Shown here piece by piece: positions 10,158 through 20,514 of a stretch of 64,000 bases of DNA. Source of the stretch: an uncultured Bacteroidota bacterium. Its GTDB lineage: Bacteria > Bacteroidota > Bacteroidia > Flavobacteriales > Flavobacteriaceae. The notes under the pieces were generated by a model, which saw nothing but the letters and a program-made list of their open reading frames with translations, made no database searches and had not been told where the DNA came from. A program made the position numbers and the translations under genes. The DNA lies in assembly GCA_902598525.1 (NCBI GenBank), contig CACKBZ010000001.1, forward strand, positions 124,001 through 188,000, written 5' to 3'. How positions within the stretch are numbered: position 1 is the stretch's first letter; each line of letters starts with the position of its first letter.

Positions 10158-11247
10158 AAAAAATAAATTTATAATATCTGGAGGTGGAACAGGAGGTCAT
10201 ATTTATCCTGCAATATCTATTGCTAATATGATAATGAAATCAATTCCAAATTCTGAAGTAAAATTTGTTGGTGCTATTGGTAAGATGGAAATGAAAATTA
10301 TTCCAAAGCATGGATTTAAAATTAAAGGATTATGGATTAGTGGTCTTCAGAGATCACTTTCTGTTAAAAATATTTTAGTACCATTTAAGTTAATTTTTAG
10401 CTTAATTCAATCTTTAATTGAGCTATTAATTTTTAAACCAAAATTTGTAATTGGAACAGGCGGATATGCTAGCTTTCCAATGCTATTTGTTTCATCTCTA
10501 TTTAAAGTTCCAACCTTAATTCAAGAACAAAACTCATTACCAGGAATTTCAAATAAACTCCTATCTAGATATGCAGATTATATTTCTGTTGCTTATGAAA
10601 AAATGGATAAATACTTCCCAGATAATAAAATTTATTTAACAGGTAATCCGATTAGGGAATCAATTACAAAAAATATTAATATTAGTCACTATAAAAAAAC
10701 AAATAATATTCCAGATGATTTATTAGTATTAACTGTTCTTGGGGGAAGTCTAGGTGCAGAGATGATAAATAGAATCATTGAAGATAATATTGAGTTTATA
10801 AAGTCTAAAAATGTTTTTCTTATATGGCAATGTGGTAATCTTTACTTTGAGAATTATAAACAATTTAACTCTGACTTTATAAAGATTATTGATTTTATCG
10901 ATGATATAGATTCTGTATATCAGATTTCTGATATTATTATTGCAAGAAGTGGAGCTTTAACTTTATCTGAATTAGCTGTTGTAGGAAAACCATCAATTTT
11001 AATACCATCCCCAAATGTTGCAGAAAACCATCAATTTTTAAATGCTAAAACAATAGAGGAAAAAGACGCATGTATTTGTATAGAGGAAAAGGACTTGGAC
11101 TTAATATTTAAAAATAAACTTGATTTACTCATAAATGATGAAAATCTGAGAAATGAACTATCAAAAAATATCTCTAGAATGGGACTTCCACATGCTTCTA
11201 GTGATATAGTTGAAATAATTAAAAAACATTTTAACGATGAGCCATAA
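10150..11247 (+). CDS. murG: UDP-GlcNAc:lipid I N-acetylglucosaminyltransferase MurG
   Basis: GT-B fold enzyme of the inner leaflet that converts lipid I to lipid II. N-terminal SGGGTGGHIYPA is the donor/acceptor loop signature; GTGGYASFP, QEQNSLPG, GGSLGA and ARSGALTLSELAVVGKPSILIP follow in family order. I place the start at the TTG at 10150, giving MVRKNKFIISGGGTGG and 365 residues, because MurG proteins begin a few residues before this loop. A GTG at 10120 in the same frame would add ten residues inside ftsW. The end overlaps murC by 11 bp. Confidence 0.94.
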   Translation: MVRKNKFIISGGGTGGHIYPAISIANMIMKSIPNSEVKFVGAIGKMEMKIIPKHGFKIKGLWISGLQRSLSVKNILVPFKLIFSLIQSLIELLIFKPKFVIGTGGYASFPMLFVSSLFKVPTLIQEQNSLPGISNKLLSRYADYISVAYEKMDKYFPDNKIYLTGNPIRESITKNINISHYKKTNNIPDDLLVLTVLGGSLGAEMINRIIEDNIEFIKSKNVFLIWQCGNLYFENYKQFNSDFIKIIDFIDDIDSVYQISDIIIARSGALTLSELAVVGKPSILIPSPNVAENHQFLNAKTIEEKDACICIEEKDLDLIFKNKLDLLINDENLRNELSKNISRMGLPHASSDIVEIIKKHFNDEP

Positions 11248-12568
11248 TAAATATTTTTTTATTGGAGTGGGAGGAATTGGAATGTCTTCTATAGCAAGTT
11301 ATCTTATTGATACTAAGAATATTGTTTTTGGATATGATAGATCATCGAATAAACTAGTTGATAAGTTAATAGATAATGGACTTAAGTTTACCGATAAACT
11401 AGACATAGATTTAGTACCGAAGGAGTTCTTAGAAGATAATGTTATTGTTGTATATACTCCCGCAGTAAAAAATGACAATATATTTCTTGAATTTTTTTCA
11501 AATAAAAAAAGAAATAAAATTTTTAAAAGATCTGAAATATTAGGTCAAATATCAGCAAATTCAAAATGTATAGCAGTTGCTGGAACTCATGGTAAAACTT
11601 CTACTACTGCTATCTTAAGTCATCTATTATACTCCAATCAAGTTAAATTCAGATCATTTGTTGGTGGAATAATGAAAGGATTTGATTCGAATTACTTATC
11701 TACCGGCGATGAATATGTTATTATTGAAGCAGATGAGTATGACAGATCTTTTCTAGCTCTAGATCCAGATTACTCTTTAATAACTTCTATCGAAAAAGAC
11801 CATCTTGATGTTTATGAAGACTTGGAATCAATTCTTACAAGCTTTGGGATTTTCTGTGATAAAACAAAAAAATCTGTAATAGCAGAAAAAGATATTAATA
11901 TTAAAAAAGATTTCACGTTCTCAATAGATAAAGATGCAGATTATTCTGCTGATATTATAAAAAATGACTTTAACGGAATTCATTTTAATTTTAAAACTCC
12001 AAATAATTTAATTTCAAATATTCATGCAAGGGTAATAGGAAAACATAATTTAAAAAATGTTATTTCAGCTTTATCATTAATTGATCAAATTGAAGATTTC
12101 AATTTACAAGAATTTATACCATATCTATCTGAATTTAAGGGGATCGAACGAAGAATGGATATTTATAAATATAGAGATAAAGTAATTATAGATGACTATG
12201 CTCATCATCCTACAGAAATAAAATCAATTTTTGATACAATAAATTCTAACTATCAAAATAAGCCTAAGGCAGTTATTTTTCAACCTCATTTGTATACCAG
12301 AACAAGGGACTTAATGGATGATTTTGCCAAAGTTTTATCTTTTTTTCAAGAAGTATATCTTCTGGATATTTATCCTGCAAGAGAGAAGCCAATTAATGGA
12401 GTTACTTCAGAAGTTTTATTAAATAAAATAGAGGTATCAAAAAAAGAAATTATTAAAAAGATTGAAATCAATGATGTAATAAATAAGACTAGTTGCAAAA
12501 CAATTGCAATTCTTGGTGCAGGTGACCTAACAGTAAATCTAAATAAAAAAATATTTATAAATGAATAG
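11237..12568 (+). CDS. murC: UDP-N-acetylmuramate--L-alanine ligase MurC
   Basis: 443-residue cytoplasmic Mur ligase that starts the stem peptide by adding L-Ala. It has an N-terminal Rossmann motif FIGVGGIGMSSIA, ATP loop GTHGKTST beginning at 116 (the His is typical of MurC), EADEYDRSFLALDP and DDYAHHPTEI. It overlaps murG by 11 bp and ftsQ by 8 bp. All four core ligases except MurF are in this cluster; murF is not in the window. Confidence 0.97.
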   Translation: MSHNKYFFIGVGGIGMSSIASYLIDTKNIVFGYDRSSNKLVDKLIDNGLKFTDKLDIDLVPKEFLEDNVIVVYTPAVKNDNIFLEFFSNKKRNKIFKRSEILGQISANSKCIAVAGTHGKTSTTAILSHLLYSNQVKFRSFVGGIMKGFDSNYLSTGDEYVIIEADEYDRSFLALDPDYSLITSIEKDHLDVYEDLESILTSFGIFCDKTKKSVIAEKDINIKKDFTFSIDKDADYSADIIKNDFNGIHFNFKTPNNLISNIHARVIGKHNLKNVISALSLIDQIEDFNLQEFIPYLSEFKGIERRMDIYKYRDKVIIDDYAHHPTEIKSIFDTINSNYQNKPKAVIFQPHLYTRTRDLMDDFAKVLSFFQEVYLLDIYPAREKPINGVTSEVLLNKIEVSKKEIIKKIEINDVINKTSCKTIAILGAGDLTVNLNKKIFINE

Positions 12569-13259
12569 ATTTTTAACTACAATTTTCATGCTATCACTAA
12601 TATCATTTATGATATTATTAAGCTCATTTATTGAATATGATAATCATGAATCAATTACAGAATACAATGTTTATTATCCTTTTGAAAATCTATATAATAA
12701 TGAGTCAATAATCGATAGTATTATGACTAATAAATCAAACATTGAATTAATAAAGGCAAATAAATTAAATGAGATTGAGTCAAAATTTTATGAAATAGAA
12801 TCTATATATAAAGCTAATATATTCAGAGATCTCAATTTCAAGCTATCAATACAGATTGAAGAAAGAGAGCCTTTAGCTTATTATGAAAAAAAAGATTCAT
12901 ATATAGATCTATCAGGAAAAATTATAAAAAGAAATAAGAAATTAGATGACAGATTGCCAACATTATTAGGAAATCCCTCAATAAATAATATAAAAATTGT
13001 AGTAGATGTTATCAAAGCTTTTAATGAGGATGATTTCTTAAATCAAGAATTAAAAAGGATATGGTTTAATGAAGATGAACTCTTTTTTAAGTTAAATAAC
13101 TTTCAATTTGATATAAGGTTTGGAGATAACAACAAAATGAATAAAAAATTAGAAATGTTAAAAGGATTCTGCATATATAATTTGGAGAATAAAGGAAATG
13201 AAACTTATAAACAGATCGACTTGGTATATGATAACCAATTAATAGCAATTAAAAAATAA
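12561..13259 (+). CDS. ftsQ: Cell division protein FtsQ/DivIB
   Basis: 232-residue bitopic membrane protein. An N-terminal transmembrane segment spans about residues 6-21, followed by a periplasmic POTRA-like region with the pattern IESIYKANIFRDLNFKLSIQIEEREPLAYY, which matches FtsQ. It joins FtsL in the divisome. Sequence conservation is low, and the call is strengthened by position between murC and ftsA. It overlaps murC by 8 bp and ends 4 bp before ftsA. Confidence 0.88.
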   Translation: MNRFLTTIFMLSLISFMILLSSFIEYDNHESITEYNVYYPFENLYNNESIIDSIMTNKSNIELIKANKLNEIESKFYEIESIYKANIFRDLNFKLSIQIEEREPLAYYEKKDSYIDLSGKIIKRNKKLDDRLPTLLGNPSINNIKIVVDVIKAFNEDDFLNQELKRIWFNEDELFFKLNNFQFDIRFGDNNKMNKKLEMLKGFCIYNLENKGNETYKQIDLVYDNQLIAIKK

Positions 13260-13263
13260 ATTC

Positions 13264-14553
13264 ATGAATAATAAATTTTCAGTAGGTCTTGATATCGGTA
13301 CAACAAAAATTGTAGCAATGGTTGGAGAAAAAAATCAGTTTAATAAAATTAAAGTTCTTGGTGTTGGTAAATCTCAAAGTCTGGGAGTCCACAGGGGAGT
13401 TGTTAATAATATTACACAAACTATTCAATCAATAAAAATTGCTATTGATGAGGCTCAGTCTAAATCAGGTATAGAAATAAAAGATGTCGCAGTTGGTATT
13501 GCAGGTCAACATATTAGAAGTCTTCAACATAGTGATTATATAACTAGAGAAAATCCAGATGAGGTAATTAATAATGACGATATAGATAAATTAATTGATC
13601 AAGTATATAAATTAGTAATGCTTCCGGGTGAAGAAATTATCCATGTTCTTCCTCAAGATTATAAGGTTGATGGTCAGTCTGAAATTAAAGAGCCAATAGG
13701 AATGTATGGGAGTAGACTAGAAGCTAATTTCCATATTGTTGTTGGTCAAGTATCATCAATCAGAAACATAGGTAAGTGTATTAAAAGTTCTGGATTAGAG
13801 ATGGGAGACATAACACTAGAACCTCTAGCATCATCTGATGCTGTTCTATCAATAGAAGAAAAGGATGCAGGAGTTGCTTTAATTGATATTGGTGGTGGTA
13901 CGACAGATGTAGCAATTTTTAAAGATGGTATTATTAAACATACTGCAGTTATTCCTTTTGGTGGAAATGTAATTACAGAAGATATAAAAGAGGGATGCTC
14001 AATTATTGGAAATCAAGCAGAGCAGTTAAAAATTAAGTTTGGTTCTGCATGGCCTGGAGAGAACAAAGACTCAGATATAGTTTCAATACCCGGAATAAGA
14101 GGAAGGGACCCAAAAGAAATATCACTAAAAACATTATCAAAGATTATTAATGCAAGAGTTGTTGAGATTATTGAACAGGCTTATTTAGAAATTAGAAATT
14201 ATGGTCATGAAGACTCGAAAAAAAAGCTTATTGCAGGAATTGTATTAACCGGGGGAGGAAGTCAATTAAGACACTTAAAACAATTAGTTGAATATATTAC
14301 TGGTATGGATACTAGAGTAGGTTATCCCGGTGAGCACCTATCTGGAGAATCAAATGAATTCAATCCGATTTATTCTACAGCTGTTGGTCTTTTGATGAAA
14401 GCAATAGAAAATAACTCTGAAAATTTAGTTAGTGAAATATCTAATTCAACAGGAAATGATTTAGTTAATCATGAGAGAAAGACAATTCTAGCTAAATGGG
14501 GAGAAGGGTTTAAAAAATTTATAGATAACGTAGACAATACATATGATAATTAA
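13264..14553 (+). CDS. ftsA: Cell division protein FtsA
   Basis: 429-residue actin-like ATPase that tethers FtsZ filaments to the inner membrane. The phosphate-binding motifs VGLDIGTTKIVAMVGE (near residue 6) and LIDIGGGTTDVAIF, and the adenosine motif GIVLTGGGSQL, are present. The 1C domain (about 85-165) is in place. The C-terminal helix ending in KWGEGFKKFIDNV is amphipathic and suits membrane targeting. It is followed 15 bp later by ftsZ, the usual pairing. Confidence 0.97.
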   Translation: MNNKFSVGLDIGTTKIVAMVGEKNQFNKIKVLGVGKSQSLGVHRGVVNNITQTIQSIKIAIDEAQSKSGIEIKDVAVGIAGQHIRSLQHSDYITRENPDEVINNDDIDKLIDQVYKLVMLPGEEIIHVLPQDYKVDGQSEIKEPIGMYGSRLEANFHIVVGQVSSIRNIGKCIKSSGLEMGDITLEPLASSDAVLSIEEKDAGVALIDIGGGTTDVAIFKDGIIKHTAVIPFGGNVITEDIKEGCSIIGNQAEQLKIKFGSAWPGENKDSDIVSIPGIRGRDPKEISLKTLSKIINARVVEIIEQAYLEIRNYGHEDSKKKLIAGIVLTGGGSQLRHLKQLVEYITGMDTRVGYPGEHLSGESNEFNPIYSTAVGLLMKAIENNSENLVSEISNSTGNDLVNHERKTILAKWGEGFKKFIDNVDNTYDN

Positions 14554-14568
14554 CAAAAAATTAAAAAA

Positions 14569-16386
14569 ATGAATACAAATATGGACACAAATTTTAGTTT
14601 CGATTTACCAAAAAATAAAAGTAATGTAATGAAAGTTATGGGAGTTGGTGGTGGAGGAAGTAATGCTGTAAATTACATGTATAGCCAAGGAATAAAGGGC
14701 GTAGACTTTATTGTATGTAATACAGACTCACAAGCACTCGAAGAAAGCCCAGTGCCAAATAAAATTCAACTAGGAGTAAATTTGACTGAGGGTTTAGGGG
14801 CTGGAGCAAATCCGGAAATAGGAAAATTAGCTGCTTTAGAAAGTTATGAGGAGTTAAAAAATTTACTTGAAACACAAACAAAAATGTTATTTATAACTGC
14901 TGGAATGGGAGGAGGAACAGGAACTGGGGCAGCCCCAATAATTGCGGAAATGGCAAAAGAATTTGATATCTTAACTGTAGGGATTGTCACGATACCATTC
15001 AACTTTGAAGGAAAAAACAGGGAGCTTCAAGCCATTAAAGGTTTAGAGAAATTGAAAAGATCTGTAGACTCATTGATTATAATTAATAATAATAAACTAA
15101 GAGAGGTCTATGGTAATCTTGGATTCAAAGAAGGATTTTCAAAAGCTGATGAAGTTCTTGCCACAGCTGCTAAGGGTGTTGCACAAGTTATAACTCACCA
15201 CTACACTCAAAATATTGATCTTAAGGATGCAAAAACAGTACTTTCAAATAGTGGAACTGCCATAATGGGTTCATCTATTGCAAGTGGATCTAACAGAGCT
15301 AATGAAGCTGTTATAAAAGCTTTGGATTCTCCGCTTCTTAATGATAATAAAATAGAGGGAAGTAAAAATGTTCTACTACTGATTATTTCGGGATCTGATG
15401 AGATTACTATTGATGAGATAGGTGAAATTAATGAACATATTCAAAATGAAACAGGTAATAATGCAAATATAATAATGGGTGTTGGGGAAGATCTTGATCT
15501 AGGTAATAATATCTCAGTTACAATTATAGCTACTGGATTCGGCGATGAAAAACAAAAGAGTTTAGTGAATACAGAGACGAAAAAAGTTATATATACACTT
15601 GATGAAGACCACCCTTTTGAAAGAGAATTAATTGAGGACGAATCTTATAAAAATAATGAAATGATAAAAGATAAATTTAATAAAGAAAGTTCTAATAATT
15701 TTAAACAAAAGAAAATAGAAAGTGAAATAAATGAAATTTTAAGAAATATAGATATAAGCTATGAAGTAGTTGATGCTGAGCAAGAATCTAAAGATATAAA
15801 TGATATAGAAGTAATTGACTTTGAATATGTTTTACCTAATAATGATCTTATCAATCAAAGTGAGGAGGATTATAATGAAATAAGCTTTGGTTTATTCTCA
15901 GATAATGCTGAAAAAGAGATATCAAAAAGTAATAATGTTTTTTCTGAGAATAATAATGTTGAAGAAAACCTAAAAAAAGATGATGTATATTCATATGAAG
16001 ATGAAGAGGATGTTGAGTTTATAAAATTAGATCTTAATGATAATGAACCTAAAATTGAAGCAAATGATATAAAGGAAGAAGAATCAACAAATTTAATTCA
16101 AGATGATCAAGAAAACAGTCATTTATTTGAGGAACCTATCAATACAGATTTAAATAATGAAAATATTCTTAGGCGAGAAAATTTAAAAAAATATAATCAT
16201 GTATTTAAAAGTAATAACTCTTCAATTGAAGAACTTGAAAAAATACCTGCATATAAAAGGATGGGTATTAAAATAAATAATTCTATGTCTCAAGATGATA
16301 AGACATTTTCTAAAACAATTCTTAATGAAGATAATGAGTTGGAATTTCCTGATGTTAATACTTATCTTCATGATAATGTAGACTAA
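14569..16386 (+). CDS. ftsZ: Cell division GTPase FtsZ with long acidic C-terminal linker
   Basis: 605-residue tubulin homologue that forms the Z-ring. The tubulin signature GGGTGTG is at 114-120, with [13 protein letters not shown] near 25-37; the GTPase and C-terminal domains end near residue 320. Beyond it lies an approximately 230-residue, Asn/Asp/Glu-rich disordered linker, then a basic motif with [11 protein letters not shown] (about 554-564) and the terminus YLHDNVD. Long linkers and a terminal LHDNVD are characteristic of flavobacterial FtsZ, so the extra length is not an anomaly. The linker is more AT-rich than the GTPase core. Confidence 0.97.
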   Translation: MNTNMDTNFSFDLPKNKSNVMKVMGVGGGGSNAVNYMYSQGIKGVDFIVCNTDSQALEESPVPNKIQLGVNLTEGLGAGANPEIGKLAALESYEELKNLLETQTKMLFITAGMGGGTGTGAAPIIAEMAKEFDILTVGIVTIPFNFEGKNRELQAIKGLEKLKRSVDSLIIINNNKLREVYGNLGFKEGFSKADEVLATAAKGVAQVITHHYTQNIDLKDAKTVLSNSGTAIMGSSIASGSNRANEAVIKALDSPLLNDNKIEGSKNVLLLIISGSDEITIDEIGEINEHIQNETGNNANIIMGVGEDLDLGNNISVTIIATGFGDEKQKSLVNTETKKVIYTLDEDHPFERELIEDESYKNNEMIKDKFNKESSNNFKQKKIESEINEILRNIDISYEVVDAEQESKDINDIEVIDFEYVLPNNDLINQSEEDYNEISFGLFSDNAEKEISKSNNVFSENNNVEENLKKDDVYSYEDEEDVEFIKLDLNDNEPKIEANDIKEEESTNLIQDDQENSHLFEEPINTDLNNENILRRENLKKYNHVFKSNNSSIEELEKIPAYKRMGIKINNSMSQDDKTFSKTILNEDNELEFPDVNTYLHDNVD

Positions 16387-16388
16387 AT

Positions 16389-16841
16389 ATGAATATAGAA
16401 ATCAAATTAAATGAGTCAATAAAAGACTCAATGAAAAATAAAGATAATCTTAGACTTGATTCATTAAGGTCTATAAAGGCTGCAATTTTATTAGAAAAGA
16501 CTAAATCTTCACATAATTCTATTTTAGAAGAGAAAGAGATCATAAAAATCTTACAGAGGTTGGTAAAGCAAAGAAAGGATAGTGCAAAAATTTATCTTGA
16601 GCAAGATAGAGAGGATCTTGCAAAAATTGAGATTTCCCAATCTAAAATTATATCAGAATTTCTTCCTGATCAACTCAGTGAATTGGAATTGACTGAAATA
16701 ATTAATAATTCAATAAGTGAACTAAATGCTTCTTCTATGAAAGATATGGGGGCTGTAATTTCTCATGTTAATAATAAAGTATCGGGAAGAGCTGAGGGAA
16801 GATTAATAGCCGATATAGTCAAAAAAACATTATCGAATTAA
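16389..16841 (+). CDS. GatB/YqeY-domain protein
   Basis: 150-residue cytoplasmic protein of the YqeY family, related to the C-terminal tail domain of the GatB amidotransferase subunit. The family motifs LRSIKAAI, EKEIIKILQRLVKQRKDSA, EFLPDQLSELEL and MGAVI-x-HV are visible. The tail domain binds tRNA in GatB; the role of stand-alone YqeY is not settled. It starts 2 bp after ftsZ and is the last gene of the dcw transcript. The next gene, kynU, converges on it across 17 bp with no clear hairpin terminator. Confidence 0.9.
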   Translation: MNIEIKLNESIKDSMKNKDNLRLDSLRSIKAAILLEKTKSSHNSILEEKEIIKILQRLVKQRKDSAKIYLEQDREDLAKIEISQSKIISEFLPDQLSELELTEIINNSISELNASSMKDMGAVISHVNNKVSGRAEGRLIADIVKKTLSN

Positions 16842-16858
16842 AAAAGTTAATAAAGCAT

Positions 16859-18127
16859 CTAAGGAACTATTTTTTTAGATTCATCTTTATTTTTATACTC
16901 TTTAGACTCAATTATTTTTACAATTCTCGTACAAGCCCTATATATGTCAATGAATGAAACATAGAGAGGTGTTAATGCAATTCTAATTATATTGGGTGGT
17001 CTAAAATCTACAATGATCTTTATTTGTTTTGAAGATTCTGGATCTGTAAGGCATTTAGTAATTCTCCAAGACTCTTTATGTACAATTGAGATGTGAGAAC
17101 CTCTAAATTCCTTATCCATTGGAGTTATAAGCTTAAATCCTAAATTAATTAATCTATCATTATATATTTCTTTAAAGAAGTTAAACAAGTTAATAGATTT
17201 ATTTTCTAGTTTTTTTGTTGTTGCTTTGATTGTAATATCAAGTGAGGAGTCTAGAGTGGACATTGAGATTATGTGAGGTGTTCCACTAGAGAATCTATTC
17301 ATTGACTCTGATTGAATAAAATTCTTTGAGAAATCAAATGGATTTGAATGACTAAACCAACCCTTTATTGGCGATTCTAGATTTAACTGTTTTTCTCTAT
17401 TTACATATATAAAAGCTGGTGACCCGGGACCTCCATTTAAATACTTATAGGTGCATCCAATCGCATATTTAATCTGATTTTTTTTCATATCAATATCTAT
17501 AGCACCTATGGCATGGCTTAAATCCCAAATAACGATACTATCATTATCGTTGCAAACTTTGTTAATTCTATTTATAGGATATCTAAATGAAGACTTATAA
17601 CTAACTAATGATAAAACAATTATTCCTTTATTTTTGTTTATAAATTTTTCTAGTTTATCGATATCTGGTAAAATATTATTATCGTATTCAAGAAGATTAA
17701 AATTTAAATTGTGATCCTTACAAATACCCTCGCAAATGTAGTTATCCGATGGAAAGTTTAAATTATCACTAGATATATTTCTGATACTATCATTAGATTT
17801 AATGATACTCAAAAGAAGCTTATATAGATTTAAAGAAGTAGATCCACCTACATATACTTCGTTTTCATATGAATTCAATATTGTTGAAATTTTTTCAGAG
17901 ACTTTATTAGGGAGATCTATCCACGAGTCATTCCAACTTGAGATAAGATTATCACCCCATTCTTTATTTATTACCTTTTCAATGGTTTCTTTAGTTTTTT
18001 TTGAGAGCATACCCAAAGAGTTTCCATCGAAATATAATTTATCATCTGGATAGATAAATTCTCTCTTAAATTTCTTTAGTTCATCTTTTGAATCTAATTC
18101 TCTTGCTATTTTTTCTAGTCTATCCAT
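16859..18127 (-). CDS. kynU: Kynureninase
   Basis: 422-residue PLP-dependent fold-type I enzyme that cleaves kynurenine or 3-hydroxykynurenine to (hydroxy)anthranilate and alanine. Seen: YFDGNSLG near 32-39, WDLSHAIGA with Asp202 and His205 contacting the cofactor, and the PLP lysine Lys228 in GCTYKYLNGGPG, followed by GWFSH. The length is normal. In Bacteroidota this enzyme commonly serves tryptophan-to-NAD synthesis, but no other kynurenine-pathway gene is in the window. It overlaps the upstream SGNH lipoprotein gene by 13 bp, so the two are co-transcribed. Confidence 0.94.
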   Translation of the reverse strand: MDRLEKIARELDSKDELKKFKREFIYPDDKLYFDGNSLGMLSKKTKETIEKVINKEWGDNLISSWNDSWIDLPNKVSEKISTILNSYENEVYVGGSTSLNLYKLLLSIIKSNDSIRNISSDNLNFPSDNYICEGICKDHNLNFNLLEYDNNILPDIDKLEKFINKNKGIIVLSLVSYKSSFRYPINRINKVCNDNDSIVIWDLSHAIGAIDIDMKKNQIKYAIGCTYKYLNGGPGSPAFIYVNREKQLNLESPIKGWFSHSNPFDFSKNFIQSESMNRFSSGTPHIISMSTLDSSLDITIKATTKKLENKSINLFNFFKEIYNDRLINLGFKLITPMDKEFRGSHISIVHKESWRITKCLTDPESSKQIKIIVDFRPPNIIRIALTPLYVSFIDIYRACTRIVKIIESKEYKNKDESKKIVP

Positions 18128-18858
18128 TTCTCATAGATCTTTTTTGCCCATTCCAAATACATCAGTCCATTTGGATGTAGATTATCAGAGGCTAATAAAT
18201 TGTCTTCATTTAATGTTTTTCTTGAAATTTCAGTTACATCAACATATTTTATATCATTTTTATCTGCAAAATTTTTTAAACTTTTATTAAATAGATTTAT
18301 CTCATATGATATTGTATCTCTATTATAGGACTCTGCAAAAGGAGTATATCCCCAATCTGGTATAGAAATTATAATAGTACTACCATTATTTTTTCTTATA
18401 ATATCTATCTTATCCATAATTTTATCTAAATCTTCTTCAAATTCATAGATTGATCTTGAATTAAATTGGTTGTTAACTCCAATTAAAAGAGAAACATAAT
18501 CATATTTTTTAGTAAAATTTGTTTCATTAATTGCATTTAATAGATCATATGTCTTCCAACCTGTCTGTGCTATAATTTTAGGTTTTTCAAAATATAGACC
18601 TTTCTCATATGCTATATCTATGAACTGGTTTGGCCATCTTTTACTCTCCTCGACTCCCTCTCCAATTGTATAACTATCACCTAAAGCAAGAAATGAAAAT
18701 TTTGATACACTTGAATTATTTATATCAATTTCATTTAATTTAGAGCTATCTTCCTCTATATCATTAGTTATTATTTGATCATCTGAACTGTTCTGAGTTT
18801 CACAGGATGCTGACAATAAAAAAATAGATAAGAATATGCCTCTTTTTAATATTTGCAT
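18115..18858 (-). CDS. SGNH/GDSL-type esterase lipoprotein
   Basis: 247-residue predicted lipoprotein: a signal peptide ends in lipobox LLSASC with Cys19, followed by a Ser/Asp/Asn-rich tether (20-50). The hydrolase domain shows block I GDS with nucleophile Ser62, block III GVNN at 127-130, and a C-terminal Asp225-x-x-His228 in SDNLHPNG, so the catalytic residues are complete. Substrate is unknown; an acyl or acetyl ester is the family expectation. Its end overlaps kynU by 13 bp, and rpe ends 33 bp upstream. Confidence 0.87.
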   Translation of the reverse strand: MQILKRGIFLSIFLLSASCETQNSSDDQIITNDIEEDSSKLNEIDINNSSVSKFSFLALGDSYTIGEGVEESKRWPNQFIDIAYEKGLYFEKPKIIAQTGWKTYDLLNAINETNFTKKYDYVSLLIGVNNQFNSRSIYEFEEDLDKIMDKIDIIRKNNGSTIIISIPDWGYTPFAESYNRDTISYEINLFNKSLKNFADKNDIKYVDVTEISRKTLNEDNLLASDNLHPNGLMYLEWAKKIYEKWID

Positions 18859-18891
18859 TTATAATTTACTTATTTAAATTTAGTAATTATC

Positions 18892-19536
18892 TTATTTAAG
18901 ATTATCAATTGCAATATTATAGTTAGGAGAATTAAAAATATAACTACCAGCAACTAAAACATCTGCCCCATTTGACTTAAGTTGTTGATAGTTCTCTTTG
19001 TTAACTCCTCCATCAACTTCAATTAATGCACTTGATCCTGAGGAAATAATTAAATGTTTTAATTCTTGAAGTCTTTCGTGTGTAGATTCTATAAATTTTT
19101 GTCCTGCAAAGCCTGGGTTCACTCCCATTAAACAAATTAAATCAACTTTATTTATATATTCTTTTAAATCAGATATTGGGGTTTGAGGATTTATTGCAAT
19201 TCCTGATTTTAGTGATGATTCATGTATCTTATTTATTATTTGATTTAGATTATTTGTAGCCTCAATATGAACTGTAATTATATTTGAACCAAGATTTATG
19301 AATTCAGTTATATACTTTTCAGGCTGAACGATCATTAGATGGACATCTAGTGGTTTTTTAGTGAGCTGTCTTATTGTTCTTACAACTGGCATACCAAAAG
19401 AGATGTTAGGAACAAATAACCCATCCATTATATCTAAATGAAACCAATCAGCGTTACTTTTATCTATCTTTGAGCATTCCTCAGATAAGTTTGCAAAATC
19501 TGCTGCAAGAATAGAAGGCGAAATTTTTATCGACAT
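18892..19536 (-). CDS. rpe: Ribulose-phosphate 3-epimerase
   Basis: 214-residue TIM-barrel enzyme of the pentose phosphate pathway that interconverts ribulose-5-P and xylulose-5-P. Family motifs are in order: SPSILAADFANL with the catalytic Ser, HLDIMDGLFVPNISFG with metal-binding His/Asp, DVHLMI, MGVNPGFAGQKF and EVDGGVN. Length is normal. A TATATTGG motif ends only 4 bases before the start codon, suggesting a leaderless or nearly leaderless mRNA. The gene lies between rpoD and the SGNH lipoprotein on the same strand. Confidence 0.97.
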   Translation of the reverse strand: MSIKISPSILAADFANLSEECSKIDKSNADWFHLDIMDGLFVPNISFGMPVVRTIRQLTKKPLDVHLMIVQPEKYITEFINLGSNIITVHIEATNNLNQIINKIHESSLKSGIAINPQTPISDLKEYINKVDLICLMGVNPGFAGQKFIESTHERLQELKHLIISSGSSALIEVDGGVNKENYQQLKSNGADVLVAGSYIFNSPNYNIAIDNLK

Positions 19537-19540
19537 TTTG

Positions 19541-19548
19541 CCAATATA
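19541..19548 (-). promoter_or_regulatory. Putative -7 element of rpe (TATATTGG)
   Basis: The minus strand reads TATATTGG followed by C, one mismatch from TAnnTTTG, 4 bases before the ATG. It shares the TATATTnGC form found before several other genes in this window. Confidence 0.4.
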
Positions 19549-19608
19549 AAATATTAAATATTAAAAGAATATTTCAATTTAAAAAAGATATAAACAAACC
19601 AAAACTGA

Positions 19609-20472
19609 TTAACCTAAGTAAGTCTTTAATATTTTACTTCTTGAAGTGTGCTTCAATCTTCTAATAGCTTTTTCTTTAATCTGTCTAACTCTTTCTCTTG
19701 TTAGGTCAAATGTTTCTCCAATTTCCTCTAAGGTCATTGCATGTTGATTACCAAGACCAAAATATAGTCTAACAACATCAGCTTCTCTTGGTGTTAAAGT
19801 ATCAAGAGCTCTTTCTATCTCAGTTCTAAGTGATTCGTGTAAAAGTTGTTTGTCTGGATTTGGAGACTCTCCGCTATTTAATACATCATATAAGTTAGAG
19901 TCTTCACCTTCGACCAAAGGTGCGTCCATAGATACGTGTCTCCCAGAATTTTTTAAGGATTCTTTTACATCATTTACTGTCATATCAAGTTCTTTAGCAA
20001 TTTCCTCTGCTGAAGGTGCTCTTTCATGAGCTTGCTCAAGAAAAGCATAGGTTTTATTAATTTTATTAATTGAACCAATCTTATTCAATGGTAATCTAAC
20101 AATTCTTGATTGTTCAGCTAAAGCTTGAAGAATTGATTGTCTAATCCACCATACAGCATATGAGATAAATTTAAAACCCCTAGTTTCATCAAACCTTTGT
20201 GCGGCCTTAATTAAACCAAGGTTACCTTCATTAATAAGATCGGGAAGAGTTAACCCTTGATTCTGGTATTGCTTAGCTACAGACACTACAAACCTTAAAT
20301 TGGCTTTAGTAAGTTTTTCTAATGCAAATTGATCTCCAGCTTTAATCCTTTGTGCTAATTCTACTTCTTCCTCAGCAGTAATAAGGTCAACTTTACCAAT
20401 TTCCTGAAGATATTTATCTAGAGAAGCAGTTTCTCTATTAGTTACCTGTTTTGTAATTTTTAATTGTCTCAT
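19609..20472 (-). CDS. rpoD: Primary sigma factor RpoD/SigA (Bacteroidota type)
   Basis: 287-residue sigma-70 factor, the housekeeping promoter-recognition subunit. It has region 1.2 ([22 protein letters not shown]), region 2 with [11 protein letters not shown] and [10 protein letters not shown], region 3, and a region 4 helix-turn-helix [26 protein letters not shown]. Region 1.1 and the large non-conserved insert of proteobacterial RpoD are absent. This compact form is normal for Bacteroidota, where it reads TTTG/TAnnTTTG promoters like those listed here. It lies 42 bp after pnp on the same strand. Confidence 0.97.
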   Translation of the reverse strand: MRQLKITKQVTNRETASLDKYLQEIGKVDLITAEEEVELAQRIKAGDQFALEKLTKANLRFVVSVAKQYQNQGLTLPDLINEGNLGLIKAAQRFDETRGFKFISYAVWWIRQSILQALAEQSRIVRLPLNKIGSINKINKTYAFLEQAHERAPSAEEIAKELDMTVNDVKESLKNSGRHVSMDAPLVEGEDSNLYDVLNSGESPNPDKQLLHESLRTEIERALDTLTPREADVVRLYFGLGNQHAMTLEEIGETFDLTRERVRQIKEKAIRRLKHTSRSKILKTYLG

Positions 20473-20514
20473 AGAATAATTAATGCCACAAAAATTGTTC
20501 CAAATTGGAAAAAA

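Noticed and set aside
15530-16386. Long acidic FtsZ tail as a possible fusion or frameshifted extra gene.
   Set aside because: Frame is continuous, and long linkers ending in LHDNVD are typical of flavobacterial FtsZ.
16842-16858. Search for a terminator between convergent yqeY and kynU.
   Set aside because: Only 17 bp and no stem-loop; overlapping or unterminated ends cannot be resolved from sequence.
20489-20496. AATTTTTG on the minus strand before rpoD as a -7 element.
   Set aside because: First base of TAnnTTTG is wrong and no -33 is present; too weak in AT-rich DNA.
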